64,000 bases of DNA, from the NCBI GenBank assembly GCA_024036415.1, contig JAMWET010006774.1:169192-233191 (forward strand), read 5' to 3'. This DNA comes from Prochilodus magdalenae (taxonomy: Eukaryota; Chordata; Actinopteri; Characiformes; Prochilodontidae). This document shows, piece after piece, positions 51,339-64,000 of this stretch (the stretch's first letter is position 1; every line of letters begins with the position of its first letter). The translations under genes and the position numbers were made by a program. Below the pieces are notes generated by a model that searched no databases, had not been told where the DNA came from, and saw only the letters and a list, made by a program, of their open reading frames with translations.

Positions 51339-51745
51339 CAGCTCTGGAAAAGTTTCAGAGACCACCTCAAAATGATCTGACTAATTTCTAATTCTAATTC
51401 TGCTATTGCTACCTGCATCTGACTATTATTTCATAATTATGTAATTAACTTCATCGTCACCTCTATGACCTGATCAGCATAATTCGATGCTCAATTGATG
51501 TTACTTTGAACAACTTCCAAATCTAGTTTGGACCAGAGGAGGATGCCCCCTGTGTGATTTTGGTTCCCCCCCCCAAGGTTTCCTCCTCCAACTTGAGGGA
51601 GCTTTTCCTTGCCATTGTCACCTTCAGCTTGCTCACCGGGGGCTTCTTTCTTTTCTCTCCCTAATGAATTGCTGTTACCGAATTTATGTAAAGCTGCTTT
51701 TTGACAACATCAGTTGTAAAATGCGCTCTAGAAATAATTTGATTT
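51339..51745. repeat. Fish repeat fragments
   Basis: A terminal sequence tacagctctggaaaagtttc (51339) resembles a common fish DNA transposon end. ggaggatgccccctgtgtga and tgatttgatttga near 51540-51745 belong to a frequent teleost interspersed repeat. Confidence 0.5.
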
Positions 51746-52756
51746 GATTTGACAGTTTATGGGTTTGTGTTTGACGAAAATGAGCTGTTCTGTTTTATTC
51801 TATACAGTGCTGAAAACACGTCTCCCAAATTCCAGATCAGATATTGTATTAGATCTGTTTATTTAGAAAATGTTTTTAACCATGCTCGCTGTGCATTTCA
51901 CCCCAGCCACCGCTCTCCACTCTCTTTGTAGGTCACCTGAGGTCATCTTATGGTGGTTAAGTGACATTAGAATGAGGTGGCACTCATCACAGTCAGTAGA
52001 GACTGGGTTTGGCCCTCTGCCAGTGTTCTGTCCTCCTTATACTGAGGGTATAATGTGACAGGCTGCGAACTCATCTCCCATTGACCACACCGAGGAAGTA
52101 CAGTTTACTTGTTTAATGTAGATGGGAAAAGGTAAAACTGAAAAACACAACATCTAATAGGTTACTCCAATAAAAAACAAATCAAGATTCTAGTATATAT
52201 ATACATACAAAATGCTGATTTACATGGCATTATAACATTTAAAGGAATAATTTAACATACCAACCATGCTTGTAAAGGCTTAAACAGATGGAACAGGATT
52301 CAAAGATTGTAAAGAAACATGCTGGATCTTTTGAAACAGGCCCCTACTGATGATGTCATCAGTAGAAGACAAGCAATAAATCTTATTTACAATTCCACAA
52401 ACAGACAGCATGGGGAGGCAGTATACTGCTATAAATTAAATAACTATATTAATTTCCAACACAGCCAGTCTGTAGCTGTCTTGTCCTGTGTGTTTGCTGC
52501 TTGATCTTGTTCTTATGAACCAGATGCTCACTGCATCTACCAGTAAAGCTAGAACCCAACCTTCTGTTCCTCACTAAGAACCTGCTGTACATGTGGAGAT
52601 GCTGATTTAAGAAGAAACTGGAGTGGTCTCGTTTTTATTTCCAGAGATGTATACATTTTGCACTTGTATTTAACACACAAACAATGTGCCTGAAATGTAT
52701 TTGCTGGTATTAAAGTACACTTCTAGTACATTAAAATATACTTCACTTTTCCATGG

Positions 52757-52865
52757 GTGGTTCTCACTGGTCACAAGAACCTTGAGTATTTACTTTCAGC
52801 TAAATGTTTGAATCCTCAGCAAGTCCGCTGGTCTCTTTTAGACCCTCCTATCACCCTGGTTCATG
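52757..52865 (+). mobile_element. Ty3/gypsy RNase H fragment
   Basis: A short frame reads [20 protein letters not shown] then RWSLL, a degenerate form of the TDHKNLEYL..KRLNPRQARWSLF block of Ty3/gypsy elements. It carries substitutions and is cut off on both sides. Confidence 0.7.
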
Positions 52866-53586
52866 AAATACTAAAGCAGGTGCTTTATCTAGAATGTACA
52901 TTATTGAGACAAAGGAATAAACAGAACCTAAGTACATTCGTTCACCTTCAGCTAAAAAAGCTTCTATTCAGTAGGGCACTAAAACAGAGAGTGAGTAAGT
53001 GTGCCCAGTCAGTGCCCCTCCAATAAAACCTATGTCCCTGAATAATTTCGGGAAAGATTAGTTCTCCCTTCTGGTCATTCTGAGGAATCACATCGGCCTC
53101 CTCTCAGCCTGTGACTTGCTTTAGTCTTTACCATTCCAGCTGTGGAGAACTGGATGAAATGGAGTAAGGAGGCCTGGAAGGACACCCACTGCCATATTGA
53201 GGCTGCGTTGCAATGTAACAAGTGTAACTCGGGGTGAGGCCCAAAAGACATGCACACCTGTGCGTGGCCAGTGGGGGAGCATGCGACCTGTTCAAGACAG
53301 AAAGATGGTGACCCCCACCTCTTACCCACCACACAAGGAACAAGCAGACCAGCATTGTGGGGAGACCCCTTCCTCTTAGCCTGGAGATCCTCCTGAGATC
53401 TGAGACGTGATTCCTCCTCTTTCACACACATGCTCTACATTACTTGCTAGGTATTGCCACTCTCTAGTGTCATTACTGAGCTGTTTGTGTGTTTTGCCTG
53501 TCTTACAGACTCTGTCTTGTTTACTCTTATCAAATTTCTCTGCATTTGCATCTAACCGTGACCGTGTTACTGCTCCTGTGGGGGTG

Positions 53587-54020
53587 CAGTGGGGGTCCTG
53601 ACCATTGAAGAACCGGGTAATACAGTATATAGAGAAACAGATGGACTACAGTCTGGAACTGTACAACTACAGAGTGTCCTATATGGTCAGCGGAGGTGAT
53701 ACAGTGGACAATGAGTGTAGAAACAAGAAGGTGTACCTAATGAAGTGGCTGTTCAGTGTATATCTGTTAAAACAGGAAGAACTGCTGAGTCAGGGTTATG
53801 GATAAAAATCTGTTTTTTCTTTCATTCTGACTTTACCAACCAAATTGATGTCTATCACTAAGCTAAAGATGCCAGTTAGCACGCTCTGTACAGTACAAAC
53901 AGCTCTGCACAAACAGCTCACCATAAACTCATCTGGCAATCTTATCTAAATCATCTTCTAGAGACATGGACCAACACAATCACACTAAACTACTAACACT
54001 GCTGCTGCTCTACCTTAGAA
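53587..54020 (+). repeat. Dispersed repeat, second copy of the 28480 family
   Basis: Matches 28530-28960 closely, including ggactacagtctggaactgt and gatgccagttagcacgctct. Confidence 0.8.
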
Positions 54021-54779
54021 TGGACGTCCTGATATGGTCGTTTCAAAAGCACATGGGGCTCCTGAAGAGGTGAGGAAGAACCCAGAGTTAAAGACTTATA
54101 GGAGACTCTGCATACCTCAGAACAGTGATCATGTGTTCACTATTAGAACACCACTGAATATATATGGTGTTCTAGGAAAGACACCATGAAGGAAGCCGCT
54201 GCTGTCCAAATAAACACTGTGGCCTGTCTCAAGTTTGCTCAAGAACACCTAGATGTTTCACCATGCTTCTGGGAACTGAGATCTACTAACTCAAGCTCTC
54301 TGACCACAACTCTAGTACCTAAACAACAGTAGCCAGGCCGATCCAGGGCATGATGTTAGAGAAAGGCCTCTTTGATTGGTTTTGCAAAGAACTGCAGGAA
54401 AAATCCCAGCACAGCTTTTTAGATCCAGACATGTACCTACATTGTCTCATTTCCTGATAAGATATATCCAGTTTCAGAGTTGGAGCTGGAGGTCTATTTT
54501 GTAACTGACTGGAGGTCAAACGACCCTCAAATGCCAGCTCAAAAAGAAACTTGAGAATTGTAGGTCAGTTGGGAAGAAAGATTTTAAAAGGTTAGGATTA
54601 GAGACTAGTTTGAAATGTCCAGTTTGCAAACAATAAACAAAGTATGAATTTTTTTGTATACTTAAAATTGCTAAGTTGTTTGGAATACTACACTACATTA
54701 TGTGAAACCATTCATACAACCATCAGTCAATATATGCACATGTAATATGTAATAATTTATTTTCATGAATAGCACTCCC

Positions 54780-55065
54780 AAAAAGATTACCAGGAACAAT
54801 AACTGATGATAAATTTAGACAGATATGATCAATATTTATTGAGCTACACATACAGGAGTAGTGTCTCTCAGTATGGCATTGGGCCACCATGTTTGCTAAC
54901 CCAACATGCCAGACATCTCGGCATGGAGTTGTAGAGGTTCCTAATGGTGTCCTGTGATAATCCATCCCAAGCAGGCTGAATATCCTCACACAGTTCCTGC
55001 AGATGGTCTTTTGGACGTATGACAACAAACTGTTCACCTTGGTGCTGACCACGGTATCTCCACAC
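54780..55065 (-). mobile_element. Tc1-like transposase C-terminal fragment
   Basis: The minus-strand frame contains DTIRNLYNSMPRC and GGPMPY, the end of a Tc1-family transposase. The paralogue is at 35915-36120. Confidence 0.7.
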
Positions 55066-55679
55066 ACGGATTGACCCAAAGGTGAAGGTGACCCACTGCT
55101 ATTCTGAGTCACTCCATCACAGTCCGGCACGACAGCATTGCAGTCTTTGGTGACGTGGTGTTAAGGACAGTCTTTGTAACGGTCTGTGTGCATGTAGTCC
55201 TGTGCTGTGCAGGGGGCTGACAATGGTGCTGACACTAATAGGATGACTCATGAAGGACATCACTGCTTCGTTGGTTCTTTCTATCTGTGGTTCATTCAGG
55301 TCTCCCAGATGCTTCATGTTGCTGGTGTAAGCCTTCTTTATCCACTGCCACAAACAGTGCTCTGTGGTAGTATCTGTATGACCGGTATACCCTGCGATAC
55401 GCTAACAAGACCAAACTGCTTCCTGGAGCCCTACAATGGGACCCCTCTCCAACTCCCTAAACAGCTTGAACTGCTTTCGAACTCTTCTCTGAGACACACT
55501 TCACTGGCACAGGAACCTACCAACACAGCAGCTCGAGTCAAACTGGAAGGCATGCTCAGCAGGACAAACTTATACAGTCAGTCAGGTACAGCATTAAGCG
55601 CGACCTTGCTTACGGCACGTGTGGCCGAGTGTGATACCTGAATCGTTTGCATGTCTCACGATGTAACTCAGGGAGCTCA

Positions 55680-56150
55680 GAAACAGGGAGGGGATCCATT
55701 ATGGTAGGCTTTATTCAAAAAACATGAAACACAAAAGCATCCAAAAGTACAAAAAGCTCAAAAGTTGCCAAAAACCAGAACAGAAATCTCAAAAATCCAA
55801 ACACACAGAAGTTTCTGAAAAATCAACAAAAAAGCCAGGAAGTCATTTAAAGTGGCACAAAATGGAACACCAAGATAACTGAAGACGCAAGACACTCACA
55901 AGGCCAAACAACCAGTCAACAGAGTTGCAGTTAATGCTCCACAAACACCTAGGGAAGGCAAGGCTATTTAAAGGAAAGGGTATTAGGCTGGGATAGGGAG
56001 CAGGTGTGAAGGGACAGGTACGGGAGGGGCTAGGTGAAAGGGAGCAGGAGCACAACTCGCTAGAACTCTGGCGAGGTTGACCTCTGGTGGCCGGCATGAG
56101 GAGTGCGCCGAGGTTGTGTCTCTTGAGCAGACCTGACACACGATGACAAA
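55680..56150. other. Spacer with possible retroelement end, no gene
   Basis: An A-rich stretch (55710-55830) is followed by sequence containing caggtgtgaagggacaggta and ctctggtggccggcatgagg. No frame carries recognisable motifs. Confidence 0.4.
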
Positions 56151-56999
56151 CCTACCCCCAAAAGTTGCATTCCTGTTGGTCAATTCCTTCTGGGTGCAGC
56201 TATTTTTTCGATGATGAGTATATATACTTTTTTTCACACATCTTTACATACTTACGTCACACACACAGCCTCTTAAAGATGTTCCGACTCCAGAACGGCA
56301 AACATAGCTTCGTCTGCTCATTCACCTGCCATCAAACCCCAGAGATACAGAATTAGAATGCTTTATATTTCACCATATCTCATATACCACACTCATACTT
56401 TTCTATGTATTAGAGCATAGATTGTACATTTGGATTGGATATTTCAGATGGAATCAAACATACCCTATCTGATTCTCCTTCTTAGAAAAAGGTTAACCAC
56501 AAACATCCTCTTTGTTCAGTTCAGTTAGCAGGGTGTCTGATTTATCTACAGTTTTTTTCCTCCTTCTCAGCTCCAGTTCTCGGAACGAGTGTATCGATAT
56601 AGCATGCAGCCATATTAAATTCACTCAATGCTGAATTTGGATGCACGTTCTTGTTACTGGTTAACACATGTATTGTTGTGTTTGGTGTTTTGATGTTTAA
56701 AGAACTGCACATTTGATTACACAAACCAAATTTGCGGTAATTTCAATGTCTGTAAGTGGTCATCTAGCTTTAACCACCTTCAACCACTATTTCAGTGGAC
56801 CGTTCAGTAGACCAGTAAATACAGTTCTCTGTTACCAGCAAAAGTCCAGTAGTCCAGCAAAAAATCCTGATAACATGTTTCATGTAAATTGTAAATATAA
56901 TTGTGTGTGTAAATTAAAGGGAAGCATAAAAAAGAATTAGAACGATCCTAGAATAGAACCTTGTGGGACACCATTCTGCAATTTCGCTTGTATTAAACC

Positions 57000-58480
57000 T
57001 GTAAGATGGCAGTCAGGTAGGATGTGAATTTCTATCATCTTTTATCATGTTTTGTTGTTTTTTTGGGGGGTTTTTTATGGTCCAGGACTGTCCAGCAGAT
57101 TTGAGTGTTATCCTGTTCCACAATGCATACCTGAATTCAGGGAGAGCTTGGTAATTGTTTAAATCAGGTGCGTTGGGAGAGGAGAAACCACAAAAACCCA
57201 CAGGTCAGTAAGTGCTGCAGAACGAGGGCTAGGAAATACTGACCTCTAGTGGCCAATGCTGCACAACAGTTTACAAGTATGAGGCAAGAACTCATTTTAT
57301 AGAATTTTGGTGGTGTTCCTTCCAGACTGAAACTTATGGAAGGCAATTTCCACCACTTAAAAAAAACAAACCATATAGTAAGTCAAATTATGAGTCATAA
57401 GTCATAAGTATGCAATAGTAGGTCATAATTTTGAGAAAATCTGTATGGCTTTTTTTCCTTTAAGTGATGGAAATGGTCTTCCATAGAAATGTATGACTGC
57501 TGTCATGTACTTTGGTAAATCAGAATCACTTTAGTGCATGTGCATGTAGAAGGAACATGTGTTGGAGGATACGGTGAAGTTTAGTTGTCAGTAAGAAACC
57601 TAAGGTATTTAATCTGATATGATCAAATAAAAATAACTCAGCAGTAAAATAAATTCTGAAACACAATTCCAGATTAAAACTTTAAAATGCTAATGCTATC
57701 ATTCCAGTATATCTCCTGGCTTACAATTGCCCAATCCCAGGTCAGGAAACTGTAGACAATTTTTTATGAGTTATGTTAAAAAAATTTACTTTTTTAAACA
57801 AATTTGCATTTGTTAATAGAACTTGGTTAATAGTGAGCAAACTTTTATCATCCCTCGGGCCATACGTGGGGCGTTCTCAAGAGAATCTATGTCTTGTTTA
57901 GTGGGGTATATTGATTGATATTTATTTAAAAGTTACAACAATAAAAACTTTAAATAAAAATTCTTGGTAAGCTCAAATTTGCAGCAAATACTGATCCCCA
58001 AACTGACCGCTGTCTCTATACCAGGCAAACTGATGACCACCCAGATAACTAACATGATAACTTGGCCTGAAACAATGTTGATTTGATATTGAATTGTTCT
58101 GGAACATTTAATTCAATGTTCAGCAAACAACAATGCTTACTCCATCACTGAAAGCAAAGTGCTTACAAAATGTGGCACAACTTATATTTTTAGACGTTTT
58201 GCAGACTCCAACTTACATCAGGTCGGGATTATAGAACATGGGGAGTGAAGTTTATGTGGTAGAGCTGCCTTCTGTGTAAAGGGTGACTGTTGTACCCATT
58301 GTCCTATTCTTCACATCTTCAGCCTAAGACGATTATTCAACTTGTGATGACGAACCCTGGTTCCTGAACTAGTTCCATTCAGGCTTTGTAGAACCTTTGT
58401 GATCTCCAGGGAACCTAACTGCATTTGCACCAGTTTTAATAGCAACCAAGGATGCATCAAAGGATTCATCAAAGGATGCA
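57000..58480. other. Spacer, mostly unassigned
   Basis: A short common fish repeat is present near 57080-57190 (ccaggactgtccagcagatt, taaatcaggtgcgttgg). The rest is AT-rich without coding motifs. Confidence 0.45.
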
Positions 58481-58499
58481 TCATCAAAGTCAACAGAGG

Positions 58500-58710
58500 G
58501 GCGCTGCACAGCGGTAGTAAACGGTAGTACCAAGATAGCGGAGGGTAATAGGTTACCTGTGAGTGTTTGTGCTGTTATTCCAGATGTTTGTTTATATCCA
58601 GAAAGCAAGCACGGATCAACTACTGGATATAAGAAGACGTAGAAGAGGTTCTTCAGCAGACCCTGGTGGGGGGGCACCATTGTTACCTTGTTTTTCCAGA
58701 ACAACTGACA
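58500..58710 (-). other. Retroposed transcript-like copy (copy 3 of 3)
   Basis: On the minus strand this reads MVPPHQGLLKNLFYVF, then LSGYKQTSGITAQTLTGNL, and then shifts frame relative to 48084-48293. The 3' end is altered by gatgcatcctttgat duplications. Confidence 0.55.
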
Positions 58711-59029
58711 CTCACAGATGTTGCTGAAGAACTTACTATTCTTTGGTTCCAGCTGAGAACGACTTGCAACAAACTCTTTAAAATTAGGTACACAAACCGA
58801 AACCATTTCATGTCGTCATGGTTCCCATTCTTTTCTGGATTAATCTAATTCAGTAGCCTGGAATAGCTCAGTGGTAGGCCTCACAGCCTCACTGCTGGAG
58901 TTTCCCATGGGTCAACTCTGGGTCCTCGTCTGTTCTCACTCTCACAGACTGCTAATGACACCAACTGGACTTACACTGTCATTATCAAAGAGATAATACA
59001 CATTTAGTGGATGCAGAAAGTTGATTTGT

Positions 59030-59186
59030 TTATTTACTTTTTTTATGGACAGTATCAAAAGTGAGTATATATCTCAAAAATAAGAGTTGAGAAAAAGTTG
59101 GAAAAGAGAATCAGATCAGTCACATGCTGACAAAATCATCTAGATGATTCTCAGATGTGAGTATCCTCTCTGAGGTTTTCTCCAAT
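59030..59186 (-). other. Copy E terminal non-coding (3' UTR) exon
   Basis: A ctacag acceptor precedes attggagaaaacctcagaga on the minus strand, aligning with the other copies. The nearest AATAAA is near 59028-59033. Extent is approximate. Confidence 0.6.
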
Positions 59187-59347
59187 CTGTAGAAAGACAT
59201 CAGTTTACAGGACTGGTTAAAACAAAATTGGCAATAAAATAGCCGGAGCTGAAAAACATAATCTCCAGCTGGTCTCTCCAACAGTGTTACCAACAGTTAA
59301 TATCCAAAATATATTTTATTTGAATTTGAACTCTGTCTGAGTATATA

Positions 59348-59762
59348 TAAACTGAGTCTGTTCTATAGTTTCTCATTAGGTCGAGTGTATAACTCTAAGC
59401 TCTAAATGTAGGTATTGTGGTATATACTGAGTCTGTTGTACAGTTTCTTATTAGGTTGAGTGTATAACTCTAAGCTCTAAATGTAGATATTGTGGTATAG
59501 ACTGAGTCTGTTCTACAGTTTCTCATTAGGTGGAGTGTATAACTCTAAGCTCTAAATGTAGGTACTGTGGTATAGACTGAGTCTGTTCTACAGTTTCTCA
59601 TTAGGTGGAGTGTATAACTCTAAGCTCTAAATGTAGGTACTGTGGTATAGACTGAGTCTGTTCTACAGTTTCTCATTAGGTGGAGTGTATAACTCTAAGC
59701 TCTAAATGTAGGTATTGTGGTATAGACTGAGTCTGTTCTACAGTTTCTCATTAGGTTGAATG
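59348..59762. repeat. 75-bp tandem repeat in copy E 3'-UTR intron
   Basis: actgagtctgttctacagtt recurs at 59351, 59426, 59501, 59576, 59651 and 59726, giving five full units and one partial. Copies differ by single substitutions. Confidence 0.95.
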
Positions 59763-59889
59763 CATTGTAATGAATGGATGTATTGAACTTGCTCTGTGAG
59801 TTCTGATTTCTGCATCATAGAAATAAAAACAAAGCCACTCTAGATCTCTGTAGATGAGGACTGGGGCTTCCTTAGTAAGACTAATACCT

Positions 59890-62839
<2,950 letters not shown>

Positions 62840-63354
62840 CTGAGAGAGAGAGAGAAAGAGGGGGAGGAAAAGAAAAGAAAAATCTATATAATATGATGGA
62901 TAGTAAAACTGATTTACTGGACTGACTTGTCACCTGTGACTGTCATGTTTATGAATGACATGCTTCGGTTCCTCTATTTTTATTAGATAGCTATCTAAAC
63001 AGGGGGTGGAGCCAAGTGGTTGGCCAAATGGATAGTACCTAAAACCCTGTTAATAAAACGTACTGCCTTGTTTCATGGCTTTTGTTTGGTTTGTGTCTGT
63101 GAGCAGGAGTTCTTGGTTACTAATGGTAGCAAGTCAGTCCCCTTAGTGGCATGTACCACCATATACTTGCCTATATGTACATCTTAAATGTACTTTATTG
63201 GTTAATGAAAATAATAAGTAGGTTAATCCAAGAAATAGAGATAGAAATAAGGGACTTATATCATTTTGGTTTGTATTAGGAGTTAGATCCTTATCCAATA
63301 CTTAATGATGTCTCTATAATCGTATACAGAATCATAGAAATGATAACTACATTT

Positions 63355-63563
63355 CACGGTATTTGATGACGCTCTTATCCAGAGCGACTTACAAGTTAAT
63401 AAATTACATGTAGGTCAAGTAGTGTTAGGAGTCTTGCCCACGGACTCCTTAAAAATTGCTGTAGCACAGCCATAGTCACTCAGCCCAAGATTCGAACCCC
63501 AGTATCCACATTGTGGTGGTGCTGCTTGGCGGGTAGTGGTGTTATCGCTAGAGCTACACCAAC
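63355..63563 (-). mobile_element. tRNA-derived SINE
   Basis: On the minus strand: A-box-like tagctctagcg, B-box ggttcgaatct, and the conserved tail aagtcgctctggataagagc. The tail is the same as the 73-bp insert at 22858-22930, so both come from one SINE family. Confidence 0.75.
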
Positions 63564-63669
63564 CACAAAACCACATAACTGTGTGGACTAGGAAAATTTC
63601 TAAATAAATAGGTTTACTTAAAAAATCATAAGTGCCTGAAAGGTTGCAATCAGATAATAGTATTTACTA

Positions 63670-63735
63670 TAAGGCTTACACACACACAACACGTACACAC
63701 ACACACGCACATCACACACCACACCACACTCAAAC
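63670..63735. repeat. (CA)n microsatellite
   Basis: Interrupted cacaca run with gcac and aaca variants. Confidence 0.85.
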
Positions 63736-64000
63736 ACTCATTATCAAAATAGAGCTGCCACCAGAGGAACAAACGGCAGGAGGCTAAACTTGGTGGGTAG
63801 TTTGACCACTTAACAGCTTATCTTCTGTACATGACGACTCAACAGTACGATTACAGACATATCGAGCGAGCAGGATGCCTACAATGAGGTCACACTGTTA
63901 GTGCAGCACATTGGGACGGCGCACCACGCAGGACTACATGCACGCGACCGTTACAGCAGTTTACCTCCTTCTTTTATCACCACTTTCAACTCATCAAAGA

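Noticed and set aside
58856..58930. A-box-like tagctcagtggtag suggesting a tRNA or SINE head
   Set aside because: No matching B box at the usual distance and no SINE body follows.

Overview
This window is vertebrate nuclear DNA. It has small exons with GT-AG introns, tRNA-derived SINEs, many Tc1-like transposons, solo LTRs, LINE fragments and abundant microsatellites. The repeat types point to a ray-finned fish, probably an otophysan teleost such as a characiform. That placement is inference from repeat flavour only.

The only protein-coding genes I can support are four members of a papain-family (C1A, cathepsin L-like) cluster. Copy A (+, exons 3-7 at 1322-5260) has an open mature-enzyme frame with the canonical Cys, His and Asn, but its first two exons are not in the window. 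Copy B (-, 12814-21644) has all seven exons but a 1-bp frameshift in exon 5. Copy D (-, 40444-45082) has all seven exons and an intact 333-residue frame, but its catalytic cysteine is serine. Copy E (-, 59890-62839) is a decayed pseudogene with exons 4-7 only. A and B lie tail to tail; B, D and E lie head to tail. All four share intron phases and an intron in the 3' UTR that starts two or three bases after the stop codon. A and D also share a 21-bp minisatellite abutting exon 6, which supports origin by duplication of one ancestral gene.

Layout: 0-5.6 kb copy A; 5.6-12.2 kb spacer with transposon remains; 12.2-21.6 kb copy B, swollen by a solo LTR, Tc1 elements and a LINE nested in a Tc1; 21.7-39.3 kb repeat-rich spacer built from segmental duplications; 39.6-45.1 kb copy D; 45.2-59 kb further spacer, repeating blocks of the earlier spacer; 59-62.8 kb copy E; 62.9-64 kb a SINE and simple repeats.

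Spacer blocks recur: 6.9-11.0 kb with 22.7-25.3 kb; 25.6-28.5, 33.1-34.6 and 48.3-50.2 kb; 31.7-32.5 with 36.9-37.7 kb. Comparing copies gives clean empty sites for several mobile insertions. No canonical tRNA, rRNA, CRISPR or bacterial-type feature was seen.

The most notable signal is copy D: a full-length, spliceable cathepsin L-like frame with Ser in place of the nucleophile Cys, a changed oxyanion-hole loop and a Tyr in the NSWG motif. It is either a pseudoenzyme under selection or a recently inactivated paralogue.
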